A stretch of 64,000 bases of DNA, from NCBI GenBank assembly GCA_900102065.1, contig FMVK01000015.1, forward strand, positions 25,447 to 89,446, written 5' to 3'. Numbering within the stretch: the first letter of the stretch is position 1; each line of letters starts with the position of its first letter. The notes below the pieces were generated by a model, which saw only the letters and a list, made by a program, of their open reading frames with translations, was not told the origin of the DNA and made no database searches. Shown here piece after piece: positions 45,217 through 53,982 of the stretch. The DNA comes from Lachnospiraceae bacterium XPB1003 (GTDB lineage Bacteria; Bacillota; Clostridia; Lachnospirales; Lachnospiraceae). The position numbers and the translations under genes are program-made.

Positions 45217-47247
45217 TCATCCTATCATACTGTCCACATTGCTCTTATCCACAACATTGATCCTGCACTTCATGATCTCGGACGGAAGTTTTTTCTTGGT
45301 CACTATGGAATTGTACATCCATACGATGGGATCATGCCCCTGTCCGAAGGGATCCTGTCCTATGGCAGCAGCGATTATGCCCTTCTTGATATATGCAAAT
45401 ATATCATTGGAATGATCGAATACAACCAGTGAAACCTTTCTGCCGGACTCTTCTATGGCTCTTGCCGCAGCAAGGGGATGACCGGTTGTGATATACATTC
45501 CCGTAGCATCAGGATGAGCCTTAAGCGCATTAACTGCCTTTGTATATGTATCATTCTCATCATCCTCAACCCGAACCGCATCCTCTATCTTAACAGCAGA
45601 TTTTGCGAGAGCATTCTTAAAACCTGCAAATCGGAGTTTGTTTACTTCAATACCCTCATCTCCAACAAGAGCGATGACCTTGCCTGATCTTCCGAGAGCC
45701 TTATCCATAGCCTTTCCTGCGGTTATACCGGCATCCAAAACATCCGGTCTGAAGCACCCGTCACGATCCGAAGGTGTAGCACAGTCACAGTTGAAGCAGT
45801 AGATCTTCTTTCCGGCCTTACGAGCCCTGCGGAAAACATCCATAGCCGAATCCATGAATCCGGGGAATACAAATCCGTCAAAGCCTTCAATAAAAAGCTC
45901 CTCAGCAATAGCCGGCATCTCTGCAGCCTTATCCCAGTCCGTAAACGGAATATATCTCACTTCAACATTGTAGTCTTCAAGTTCTTTCTGCGCATAAACG
46001 ATACCTCTGCGGACACTGTACCAGAAGTCATTATCCAGGATACAGAAAACACCTATCTTGATCTTCCTGCCTTCCCTCGCATTAACAGGCTGAACCGATG
46101 TGGTGAACTGCTTGAGAAGCGTCTGTATTCCCTTAAGCATAGAATCAAGAGATTCCACATTATCGCTTATCTTAACGGAGTTCTGAGCTGTAAGCTCGGA
46201 CACACTGGCGATCTCCTCGGTTCCGCTGGTAGCTTCTTCTGATGCTTTAAAAGCAAGCCCCGCTTTATCCTTGGTCACTCTGGAATTATTGGTGATGGTA
46301 TCTATCTTGCCTGAGATATCGCGCATCTTATCATTGATATCCGCAGACTGCTTATCGATGGTTCTGAACGAAGCACTGACAGAATCAAATTCTTTTCTGC
46401 TCTCTTCGAATACTTTTGCGCACTCCTGTATGCTCTCATTAACCTTGGCGCTGCTTGCAGAAACATTTTCCAGGATATCATTGATAGTACCGATACCTTC
46501 AAGAGTCTTCTCGGACATCTCACTCATCTCTTTGGTAACTACCGCAAATCCTTTTCCGGCCTCTCCAACTCTCGCCACTTCGATAGAGGCATTAAGAGCA
46601 AGAAGCTTCAACGATTCACTCATATCTACGATGAATGCACCGATATTGTTTACTTCGGAGATCCTCTCGCTGAATTCCTTGAGGATCTGCTCACTCTGCA
46701 TAAGATTCTCGGATACGAATTCCATCTTGCGCTCATAGCTTTCAAGACTGACAACTCCGTTCTTGCAGCTCTTGGCCGAATCATCGAGTATCTCGCCTAT
46801 ATTCTTTGTAGATCTGTCGATCTCTATAAGCTGTGTTGTATTATCTTCTATAAGATTGAGACATGTTCCCACAAGATCCTGCTGTTCCTGGATCTTATCA
46901 ACGATCTCCGCAAGGCTTGCAGATATCTGCTGGCTGCCTTCCCTGTTCTGAACCGATCCCTTTGAGAGATCTTCTATGGCATCGGAAAGGACAACCACAT
47001 TTCCCTTTGTGGCTTCAAGAAATGTCTGAAGATTATTCTTTATGACATTAATAGCATCGGCCATATCCGACTGAGCTTTGTCCGATGACGAAAGCTCCAT
47101 ATCTTCTATATCTATCTTTCTTCTCTTGATCTCCTCCGCATGTGACAATACAAGAGCCGTCTGTTTTTTTTCGGAAATGATCCTGATTATAAGAAATGCA
47201 ATAAGAACAGCTTCCAGTACAGCGAGTATCCCTAAGAAAATAGTCAT
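45217..47247 (-). CDS. Chemoreceptor with C-terminal sugar-binding domain
   Basis: A 676-residue protein with a single membrane helix at residues about 2-22 and no extracellular loop. Residues about 60-390 are the chemoreceptor signalling coiled coil with the kinase-contact tip (LLALNASIEVARVGEAGKGF, then AVVTKEMSEMSEKT). Residues about 400-676 are a ribose-type periplasmic-binding-protein domain (KIKIGVFCILDNDFWYSVRR, FIEGFDGFVFPGF, GYVTTGHPLA-like, VVFDHSNDIFAYIKKG). With this topology the binding domain would be in the cytoplasm, the reverse of normal chemoreceptors. It lies beside the uronate cluster, convergent with its regulator. It could report internal sugar level to the motility system. 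Confidence 0.9.
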   Translation of the reverse strand: MTIFLGILAVLEAVLIAFLIIRIISEKKQTALVLSHAEEIKRRKIDIEDMELSSSDKAQSDMADAINVIKNNLQTFLEATKGNVVVLSDAIEDLSKGSVQNREGSQQISASLAEIVDKIQEQQDLVGTCLNLIEDNTTQLIEIDRSTKNIGEILDDSAKSCKNGVVSLESYERKMEFVSENLMQSEQILKEFSERISEVNNIGAFIVDMSESLKLLALNASIEVARVGEAGKGFAVVTKEMSEMSEKTLEGIGTINDILENVSASSAKVNESIQECAKVFEESRKEFDSVSASFRTIDKQSADINDKMRDISGKIDTITNNSRVTKDKAGLAFKASEEATSGTEEIASVSELTAQNSVKISDNVESLDSMLKGIQTLLKQFTTSVQPVNAREGRKIKIGVFCILDNDFWYSVRRGIVYAQKELEDYNVEVRYIPFTDWDKAAEMPAIAEELFIEGFDGFVFPGFMDSAMDVFRRARKAGKKIYCFNCDCATPSDRDGCFRPDVLDAGITAGKAMDKALGRSGKVIALVGDEGIEVNKLRFAGFKNALAKSAVKIEDAVRVEDDENDTYTKAVNALKAHPDATGMYITTGHPLAAARAIEESGRKVSLVVFDHSNDIFAYIKKGIIAAAIGQDPFGQGHDPIVWMYNSIVTKKKLPSEIMKCRINVVDKSNVDSMIG

Positions 47248-47319
47248 GATACGATAAACCCCTTTCCTGAATGAAAAGCCCCTCGGTAAAAATGTACCCT
47301 TACTTTTACATTATATAAT

Positions 47320-47349
47320 ACAACAGGCCCTTATATAAGAGCCTGTTGT
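47320..47349 (-). terminator. Terminator-like hairpin after the lipoprotein gene
   Basis: ACAACAGGC (47320-47328) pairs with GCCTGTTGT (47341-47349), and the loop itself holds a CTTATATAAG palindrome. The minus-strand tail is ATTATATAAT, so the T tract is weak. Confidence 0.55.
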
Positions 47350-47395
47350 GTAAATTTTATGAATAAACCTTTTATATAAATCGAGTCGAAATAAA

Positions 47396-47866
47396 TCAGG
47401 TTTGATGTATATCAAAGATCAGTTTTTTACCGTCAAAATATGTATAGTGTACATTAACTGCAGAATAATTATCTTCATCGAATTTCTTACAGGAATACCA
47501 CGGGCCGTCGCCGGTAAAACCGGTATCTATCTTCTCAAAATTGATATCGGAGGGCGTAACTTCTTCCCATTCATATTCTGCGGCAAGCCTCTCTGCTTCT
47601 TCATCGGTAAGATAAACTATCCCTCTGAATCCGGACTCGGTGGGTCCCACTGAAAGCCTCCCATGATCAAAATAATACCGTTCGTAAATTACATGATCAT
47701 AATCCGAGATCGCATTCATATAATTATCCATTATCCATGAGTCGCAGTATAAGATCACAACCTCTTCATTTGTTTTTCTCCCCGATTTACCGCCGGCACA
47801 AGCCGACAGCATCAGACAGGATAAAGCAAATCCAAGAACAGCTGCCTTTTTAAGTATATTTTTCAT
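47396..47866 (-). CDS. Small lipoprotein of unknown function
   Basis: A 156-residue exported protein. The signal peptide MKNILKKAAVLGFALSCLML ends in a lipobox LSAC with the lipid-bearing Cys at about residue 23. The mature part is acidic and rich in Tyr and Trp, with no family that I recognise. A GAGGGG site precedes the ATG. It lies upstream of the chemoreceptor gene on the same strand, separated by a hairpin, so it is probably independent. Confidence 0.8.
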   Translation of the reverse strand: MKNILKKAAVLGFALSCLMLSACAGGKSGRKTNEEVVILYCDSWIMDNYMNAISDYDHVIYERYYFDHGRLSVGPTESGFRGIVYLTDEEAERLAAEYEWEEVTPSDINFEKIDTGFTGDGPWYSCKKFDEDNYSAVNVHYTYFDGKKLIFDIHQT

Positions 47867-48001
47867 AGATCATCGTCCCCTCTTTCCCGTTATATATGGA
47901 TCCGCAAAATATTTTTGAACAATTATAAGTTTTGCTTATCTTAACAAATACCGCAAGTGTAATAAAGTGAAATTACTGTGAACCGTTATATACCGGCTAT
48001 G

Positions 48002-48031
48002 TTGACACCAATATCGCAAGAAAATTATAAT
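48002..48031 (+). promoter_or_regulatory. Promoter of the YdcF-like gene
   Basis: A perfect TTGACA (48002-48007) and a perfect TATAAT (48026-48031) are 18 bases apart, about 55 bases before the TTG start. Confidence 0.8.
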
Positions 48032-48085
48032 TTCTTTTGTTCCGGGATCAGCGGAAGATATTATTAAATAAATTCGGAGGCCAAA

Positions 48086-48931
48086 TTGAAATTCTTTATA
48101 GAATCAACTGTTACTGTACTTGTCGGGATCATCATCTCAATGATCCTGCTTTGCAAGACAGATAAGAAGAAAAATACATTTTTAAAAATACTCGTATATA
48201 TTTATAGTCCTTTAACGCTGTGGTCTGCATACTTTTTTGTCAGATATCTGATGCTCTCAGGTCTGCCAATGGTATTGTTTTGGGCAGAACTCGCATTTTT
48301 CGGTCTGATACGCATCATCATGCTTACAGCAGAGATCAAAGGAAAGCCCGTAATAAAGATATCGAAGATTGTCCGGATAGTCTACAGAAGCTGTTTCGCT
48401 GCAGGTCTCATCGCATTTATAGTCATAGAAGGACTGATAATCAATGATATGAATACCACTCCGCAAAACGGTCTGGATTATGTGGTAGTACTCGGTGCGG
48501 GCGTAAGCAAAGATGTTCCAAGTCCTACTCTGTGCTACAGGATAGAAAAAGCAGGCGAGTATATGCAAAATAACCCGAACACGATACTTATCGCTTCCGG
48601 CGGACAGGGTCCGGATGAATGGATCAGTGAAGGAGAATGTATAAAAAAATATCTGGTAGGCGTATACGATATACCGGAAGAACGTATCCTTGTAGAGGAT
48701 AAATCCACTTCCACAGAGGAAAATCTCAGATTCAGCAGACAGCTTATAGAAAAAGATGATGCCTCAGTGGGCATCATCACAAGCAGTTTTCACGAATACA
48801 GAGCGGGCCTCATCGCCGAACGTGAAGGATATAAGGATATATACAGTATTCCCGCAGATTCAGTATTCCCGATGGGTATACACTATACTGTGAGGGAATT
48901 CTTCGGAGTTGTGTATCTGCTTATACGCTAA
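48086..48931 (+). CDS. YdcF / SanA-like DUF218 membrane protein
   Basis: A 281-residue protein that starts with TTG; GGAGG lies six bases before it and no in-frame ATG is as well placed. Four membrane helices (about 1-20, 33-52, 60-80 and 98-118) precede the DUF218 domain. Domain marks are YVVVLGAGV, the PSPTLCYRIEKA segment, ASGGQGPDEWISEGECIKKYL, VEDKSTSTEENL and GIITSSFHEYRA. Family members act in envelope homeostasis (SanA, ElyC), with unclear chemistry. The 3' end overlaps the M18 peptidase gene by 11 bases on the other strand. Confidence 0.9.
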   Translation: MKFFIESTVTVLVGIIISMILLCKTDKKKNTFLKILVYIYSPLTLWSAYFFVRYLMLSGLPMVLFWAELAFFGLIRIIMLTAEIKGKPVIKISKIVRIVYRSCFAAGLIAFIVIEGLIINDMNTTPQNGLDYVVVLGAGVSKDVPSPTLCYRIEKAGEYMQNNPNTILIASGGQGPDEWISEGECIKKYLVGVYDIPEERILVEDKSTSTEENLRFSRQLIEKDDASVGIITSSFHEYRAGLIAEREGYKDIYSIPADSVFPMGIHYTVREFFGVVYLLIR

Positions 48932-50210
48932 GTTCGTAAAATGTCTTAACAAGTTTTATCATATCTGCAGTATCGCCTGTTCCCGCCGTCTCAAAAGGTG
49001 AATGCATGGCAAACTGCGGAAGTCCGATATCAGCGGTAGCAACAGGCACACTATTGTTCAGGATATTACCAAGAGTTGAGCCTCCCGTGATATCCGATCT
49101 GTTGGTAAATGTCTGAATCTTACATCCTGCCTTTTCTGCTACCGATCTGACCACCGCTGCAGAATAACCGTCCGTACAGTACTTTTGATTTCCGGAGAAC
49201 TTAAGAACACCGCCGCCTCCGATCACAGGTCTGTTAACGGGATCAGCCTTGGATACATAATTCGGATGCATCGCATGAGCATTATCTGCCGAGAGCATAA
49301 AGCCTTCCGCAAGATCTCTGTGATATTTTTCCTTATCGATACCAAGTCCGCTGTAGATACGTTCCAATGTATCGGAAAGAAAGGTGGATGCAGCTCCCTG
49401 TCTGGTAGAACTTCCAACTTCTTCATTATCAAACACAACATATACAGAAAGCTTCGGATACTTTGACGCACTTAAGAAACCCTTAAGTGTGGTGAACGCG
49501 CACTGAAGATCATCCAGTCTCGGCGCCGATACAAATTCATCATCCGGTCCCCAGATATATCCTTTTTCATTGTTATAAACGAAAAGATCGCTTCCGAGGA
49601 TTTCTCCTTTACCGCATCCGGCTGCATCTGCAACCGCATCCATAAAGCTCTCATCGTTACCTTGGTTTTTAACCGAATAAAGCGGGAGCAGTTCCTCCTG
49701 CGCATTGATGCTATGTCCATCATTTGCATTCCTGTCCATATGTATAGCGAGAGACGGGATCATAAGAATATTTTTTTCAATATCCACCAACTTTCCCGTG
49801 ATCTTTCCGTTCTTTCCGGTAAATATCCGTCCCGCAACGGAAAGCGGTCTGTCAAACCATGGATGTATGAGCATACCGCCATACTTCTCCACGTTAAGAA
49901 CGGTGTACGCACCGGCTCTGTCCATCTCGGGAGATTCTTTTACTTTGAAACAGGGAGAATCGGAGTGTGATGCAACTATATTGATACCATTAAACTTTTT
50001 AGGTATTGCAAAAGCGATGATGGCAGAATCGTTTCTTGTAACAAAATATTTACAGCCGGACTTTAACTTCCATCCGTCGGCTTCCGCAAGTTCCGTAAAA
50101 CCTTTGTCAGCAAGCATATGCTTTATATTTTCAACAGCATGGTAGCTGACAGGGCTCTTATCTATAAAATCTATCAGTTCTTCGCAGCTTTTCTTTACAT
50201 CTGATCTCAT
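48921..50210 (-). CDS. M18-family aminopeptidase
   Basis: A 429-residue zinc aminopeptidase starting at the ATG at 50210 with AAAAAGGA upstream; a TTG at 50228 is in frame but overlaps that site. Metal and catalytic residues are seen in IVASHSDSPCFKV (His, Asp), SAPRLDDLQCAF (Asp), VFDNEEVGSSTRQGA (two Glu), MLSADNAHAMHP (Asp) and LPQFAMHSPFE (His). The length fits M18 (aspartyl-type and ApeB-like) enzymes, which trim N-terminal residues in the cytoplasm. A direct and inverted repeat TACGATC / GATCG (50234-50253) lies in the leader, where a regulator might bind. Confidence 0.94.
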   Translation of the reverse strand: MRSDVKKSCEELIDFIDKSPVSYHAVENIKHMLADKGFTELAEADGWKLKSGCKYFVTRNDSAIIAFAIPKKFNGINIVASHSDSPCFKVKESPEMDRAGAYTVLNVEKYGGMLIHPWFDRPLSVAGRIFTGKNGKITGKLVDIEKNILMIPSLAIHMDRNANDGHSINAQEELLPLYSVKNQGNDESFMDAVADAAGCGKGEILGSDLFVYNNEKGYIWGPDDEFVSAPRLDDLQCAFTTLKGFLSASKYPKLSVYVVFDNEEVGSSTRQGAASTFLSDTLERIYSGLGIDKEKYHRDLAEGFMLSADNAHAMHPNYVSKADPVNRPVIGGGGVLKFSGNQKYCTDGYSAAVVRSVAEKAGCKIQTFTNRSDITGGSTLGNILNNSVPVATADIGLPQFAMHSPFETAGTGDTADMIKLVKTFYELSV

Positions 50211-50273
50211 TTTGGTTTCCTTTTTCAAAGTTATACGATCATTGTACGATCGTCATAATTTTAAATCTTATCA

Positions 50274-50304
50274 ATCGGGGTAGCAAGTCACTTGCAACTC
50301 CGAT
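50274..50304 (-). repeat. Intergenic hairpin with AACTCCGAT arm
   Basis: A stem of eight plus five pairs with one A-A mismatch (50274-50287 with 50291-50304) forms a compact hairpin. Its right arm AACTCCGAT also closes the first hairpin of the small RNA near 4780-4800. It lies just past the pepO relic and may be its old terminator or a dispersed small palindrome. Confidence 0.45.
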
Positions 50305-50339
50305 AAAACCATTCGGCTTCATCCGGTTATGCCGCACTC

Positions 50340-50523
50340 TTACCGGATGATAAGTCGGTCTTCCGGAGCAAGATACATTCTGTCGACTTATTAAACGTCA
50401 AAGGCTTTATAGAATTCTTCAAACTGCAAAACCGAAACATGGCTCCGGAATAATCAAGCGGATGCGCATCCTTGGTTAGTTGCGTGAACTCATAGCTGTA
50501 TATGCCAAAAATAAGTCATCGTC
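50340..50523 (-). pseudogene. Relic of the 3' end of a pepO-type M13 peptidase gene
   Basis: In three reading frames of the minus strand the gap encodes, in order, DDDLFLAYTAM, then QLTKDAHPLDY, then VLQFEEFYKAFDV, then DRMYLAPEDRLIIR and a stop. These are the well-known closing blocks of M13 (PepO/neprilysin) endopeptidases, which end in EFY-x-x-FDV, then MYLAPEDR and a last Trp. At least three frame breaks separate them. The catalytic part is absent, and the relic begins inside the last codons of the preA-like gene. So a functional pepO once ended here and was replaced upstream by the present genes (inference). Confidence 0.82.
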
Positions 50524-52012
50524 TGTCTATCCGCTTCTTTGCAGGACTGATCGCCTCCATAGGACAAACGAGCAGACACAGATGACAGCCGACGCATTTC
50601 TTCCCATCCAGCTTCGGTTTGCGTTCCTCAAAAATGATAGCCTGATGTCCGCCATCCTCACAGGAGATCGCACATCTGCCGCATCCGACACATTTATCAT
50701 AATCAAATGCAGGAAACAGCACTGTATCACGTTCCAACACATCCGTTGTCGCACTGACAAGTTCCAATCCTGCTCCGATAATATCCTTTACAGATCCTAT
50801 CCCCCTCTGTGTCAGATAATAATTTAATCCGCTTTTCAGATCATCAATGATCCTGTAACCATATTGCATAACCGCAGTCGTGATCTGAACAGAACCTGCT
50901 CCCATAAGGATAAATTCCAAAGCATCTCTCCAAGTCTCGATGCCGCCCATGCCACTGATATGCATCCCCTGAAGCACCGGATTCCGCCCCAATTCCGAGA
51001 TAAATCGAAGTGCGATGGGTTTTACCGCATTGCCGCTGTATCCGCCGATGGCTGATCTGCCATTTACATCAGGTGAGGAAACAAACGTATCGGGATTCAC
51101 GCCGATGACAGATTTGATCGTATTGATCGCAGCGAGACCATCTGCCCCTCCTCTGAGCGCAGCCTCCGCCGCCGGACTCATATTAGCCACATTAGGCGTT
51201 AGTTTTGCCAATACCGGTATCCTCGCTCCCCGCTTAGCCGCCCGGGTATATCTCTCCACCAGTTTCGGGATCTGTCCGATATCGGATCCCAGCCCCTCTT
51301 CCATCATATTAGGGCAAGAAAAATTTAATTCCACAGCATCAGCGCCGTTTTCTTCACAGAGCCTTGCCAGTTCTTCCCACTCATTTTCATCCTGACCCAT
51401 AATGGAAGCCAGTATAAATTTTGTCGGATAGTTTTTCTTCAGTCTTCGGATGATCTCCATATTTTCATCCACGCTATGATCCGATAACTGCTCTATATTC
51501 TTAAAGCCGGCGATCGTGCCATTATCACCGTTGATCGCTGAAAACCTCGGAGATGCTTCCCTGATATCCATTGAACAGATCGTCTTAAAACATGCTCCTG
51601 CCCACCCGGCTTCAAAAGCTCTCGCACACATATCATAAGTGGATGCCACGACCGAAGACGACAGCATGAACGGATTCTCCAAAGGAATGCCGCAAATATC
51701 ACATTTGAGGCGTTCTTCCTCCGAAGGGGTATCGATCTCTGCCATCGGGATTACTTCTTTCTCCAATTTTTCCATAAGCTTCCGGACAGGAACTTCTCCG
51801 GATCTTACGCAGACTTTCTCACATGGGGCATCACAATCAGAACAGGGGCTTTCCTGCGGCACAGACAACGCCGCGATATCTTCATTGTCAAACCAGACAT
51901 GACGTAGTATATCTCCCGGTTCCATCTTCGGGCACGCGGCAGAACACGGAGCATCCTTACATAACAAACAGGATATCATATCGCTTCGTCTGATAATTCT
52001 TTTCGCTATCAT
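50516..52012 (-). CDS. PreA-like dihydropyrimidine / dihydroorotate dehydrogenase-type protein
   Basis: A 498-residue flavo-iron-sulfur protein from the ATG at 52012 behind a GTGGGGGTG site. The first 85 residues are Cys-rich (CLLCKDAPCSAACPK, then CSDCDAPCEKVC), as in the GltD-like Fe-S domain of dihydropyrimidine dehydrogenase. The middle is a class 1 DHOD barrel (NPFMLSSSVVAST, ELNFSCPNM, VLAKLTPNVANMSPAA, GMGGIETWRDALEF). The C-terminus has two ferredoxin clusters (CVGCGRCAISC and CVGCHLCLLVC). It resembles PreA with an extra N-terminal domain. No PreT partner or other pyrimidine gene is nearby. Its end abuts the pepO relic. Confidence 0.88.
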   Translation of the reverse strand: MIAKRIIRRSDMISCLLCKDAPCSAACPKMEPGDILRHVWFDNEDIAALSVPQESPCSDCDAPCEKVCVRSGEVPVRKLMEKLEKEVIPMAEIDTPSEEERLKCDICGIPLENPFMLSSSVVASTYDMCARAFEAGWAGACFKTICSMDIREASPRFSAINGDNGTIAGFKNIEQLSDHSVDENMEIIRRLKKNYPTKFILASIMGQDENEWEELARLCEENGADAVELNFSCPNMMEEGLGSDIGQIPKLVERYTRAAKRGARIPVLAKLTPNVANMSPAAEAALRGGADGLAAINTIKSVIGVNPDTFVSSPDVNGRSAIGGYSGNAVKPIALRFISELGRNPVLQGMHISGMGGIETWRDALEFILMGAGSVQITTAVMQYGYRIIDDLKSGLNYYLTQRGIGSVKDIIGAGLELVSATTDVLERDTVLFPAFDYDKCVGCGRCAISCEDGGHQAIIFEERKPKLDGKKCVGCHLCLLVCPMEAISPAKKRIDRR

Positions 52013-52119
52013 ATTTTTCACCCCCACATATTATTAAAATCAAAAATCCAGTTCTTTTTTTCTGAAAAGCAAATATGCCAGAGCGACGTAAATAACACAA
52101 ACTTTGCAGATATGCACTC

Positions 52120-52356
52120 TCAGAGCTGTTCATACCTGCCCCCCGCCGATATTGAAGATATGTTCTGAATATCAGTAATATATTTTCTGACAGGCTCCAC
52201 GCCAAGATCATCTCGCGCATCCCAGTCTGAATAAAGATCGATCCATTTTTTGTATATCAAAGCATTATCGCTCATCAGTGAATCATCAGACGCGATCTCC
52301 ATTGATCTTTCATATATCAGCTTTGTTTCCCCTATACATTTATATATTTCTGCAGA
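52120..52356 (-). other. Open frame continuing past the DUF6765 amber stop
   Basis: After the TAG at 52357-52359 the same frame stays open for 78 codons to a TGA at 52120-52122. The coded stretch is acidic and has Trp, Tyr and Asp pairs (YKKWIDLYSDWDARDD), so it looks like real protein rather than chance. No ribosome binding site precedes an internal Met. It is either a former C-terminus cut off by a nonsense mutation or a readthrough extension. Confidence 0.5.
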
Positions 52357-53439
52357 CTATTTAAGTCCCGCCAGGCGGTTGCCCGATTCCATGATCTTTT
52401 TGGTAACCATCTGTTTTTGTAAAAGCGCAGCTTCAAAAAACCGGCCAAGATATGTATCGGATCTATTGCTGGATTCTGCATATTCCGTAATATACTCATC
52501 CATATCAAAATCAGGTACGACTTCCCCCGAAAGGCTCTCTCCAAATTCTTTCCAGTCAGCAGAGGCATCAACCTGTCGTTTTGCTATTATCCTCCTGATC
52601 CAGTCTATGTGCGGTGCGATCTTATCTTTATCATAAGTATCATTTTTATAATCGTCATTTTCTCCGCGAAGGTATGTCAATGCGTATACCATCTGTGAAA
52701 AAGCTCGTTCGTAGTCACTTGGATTATCTTTAACTATTTCTTTGTAATCTCCCCATGCAGGAAGATAAACATACCGGATATAACTGTAATCGGGCAGATG
52801 CCCCGCCCGTCCGTGCCCGAGGTTCATGATGGAATTCTCGTAAGGCTGATATACACTTCCAACATAAACCGGCCTGTCAACATCCTCAGCAGCCGAAGGG
52901 TTATGAGAAAACCTGATCTGCCTGCGTTCCGGATCACCGCCATCCCCCGGTAAAAGCTCATAGAAATACCAGTTTGTATTATTGATAACCAGTGACGGTG
53001 TTCCTGCGAAATAAGTATGAGCCCAGGTGTCCGCAAGTACATGCATTGCGATCCCTGCAGCTTCCAGCCCTTTACCCTTCGCCAGTTTTACTGTATCCAC
53101 TGTTAAATCTCCGTTCGGCCCACAGATCAAGCGGTACTTATCCTTATAATTCCGCGCCCCTCTGTTTACAACCGCATACAGATCCCGTGGCAGGAAATGA
53201 AATGATGCCCAGATCCTGGTGATATCGCATAGTCCCATAGGGTCCGTTCTTGCCTGTAAGAGTTCTGTCTGCAACTGTGTTGTGGCAGCCTGTGCCGGCC
53301 CTCCCGCTTTTTTCAGCCATGTTTCGGAGCAGTGATCCACAAGCTGTGCCGCATGACAGATATCCACACTTTTCTTATGATCGTAACCCGCCAGTATCGC
53401 AGCACAGTATGTCGCGTAATAGTGAAAATCCCCCTGCAT
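52357..53439 (-). CDS. DUF6765 family protein
   Basis: A 360-residue soluble protein beginning MQGDFHYYATYCAAILAGY, the N-terminal mark of DUF6765. His and Asp residues recur in helices (CHAAQLVDHC, MHVLADTWAHTYFAG), a pattern like zinc-dependent, all-helical phospholipase C folds, so a metal-dependent hydrolase is possible (inference). An AGGAGA site precedes the ATG. It follows two small membrane proteins on one transcript (gap 12 bases). The frame continues open after the TAG stop for 78 codons. Confidence 0.8.
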   Translation of the reverse strand: MQGDFHYYATYCAAILAGYDHKKSVDICHAAQLVDHCSETWLKKAGGPAQAATTQLQTELLQARTDPMGLCDITRIWASFHFLPRDLYAVVNRGARNYKDKYRLICGPNGDLTVDTVKLAKGKGLEAAGIAMHVLADTWAHTYFAGTPSLVINNTNWYFYELLPGDGGDPERRQIRFSHNPSAAEDVDRPVYVGSVYQPYENSIMNLGHGRAGHLPDYSYIRYVYLPAWGDYKEIVKDNPSDYERAFSQMVYALTYLRGENDDYKNDTYDKDKIAPHIDWIRRIIAKRQVDASADWKEFGESLSGEVVPDFDMDEYITEYAESSNRSDTYLGRFFEAALLQKQMVTKKIMESGNRLAGLK

Positions 53440-53451
53440 TTCTGCTTTCTC

Positions 53452-53982
53452 CTAATCTATCATGATCACCTGTCGGCGGCGGAACGAACCAACCATATTC
53501 ATAACTGCGGAAAAGATAAAACCTACGGCACAGATATAAACAACACTTGTTCCGCTACGGATAAAAACGAGACAACAGATCGCGATCAATATCTTGACCA
53601 CTCCCTGAAAGGTCTTTAATTTCCACGAACTCTGAATTCCTCTCGCCTCATTTGCTCTCAACAGATCCACCGCCCCCGAAAAAACTAATGTCCCTGCCAG
53701 ATACATTAAAACATAGACCTTGGGAACCCAGACAAGAGAACCTGTGAATATGCCAAAATCAAGGAACAGGACCCCACGGAAAAATATATTTCTTCCACCC
53801 ACCATGTGGCGTGCCATCCGAAAGTAAAACCAGAGCATACGCAATCCCATTATCTCCAGCGTGAAAGAAAAGACACCGATTATGCCCATATATGCTTTTT
53901 CGCCAAACACAAGCATTGCCATACCTATGAGAATCATTAAAACTGACAGCAATACTCGTCTTATTCTCTGCCAGATCGTCAT
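53452..53982 (-). CDS. DUF308/HdeD-like membrane protein
   Basis: A 176-residue protein with about six short membrane helices in three hairpins, in the style of HdeD/DUF308 proteins (VLMILIGMAMLVFG, LDFGIFTGSLVWVP, VYICAVGFIFSAVMNMVGS). Basic residues end the protein (SFRRRQ). No catalytic motif is visible. Its ATG overlaps the stop of the upstream membrane protein gene by four bases, so the two are coupled, and the DUF6765 gene follows by 12 bases. Confidence 0.75.
   Translation of the reverse strand: MTIWQRIRRVLLSVLMILIGMAMLVFGEKAYMGIIGVFSFTLEIMGLRMLWFYFRMARHMVGGRNIFFRGVLFLDFGIFTGSLVWVPKVYVLMYLAGTLVFSGAVDLLRANEARGIQSSWKLKTFQGVVKILIAICCLVFIRSGTSVVYICAVGFIFSAVMNMVGSFRRRQVIMID

Noticed and set aside
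50480..50827. Plus-strand frame over the 3' end of the PreA-like gene
   Set aside because: It is antisense to strong PreA ferredoxin motifs and has no ribosome binding site.
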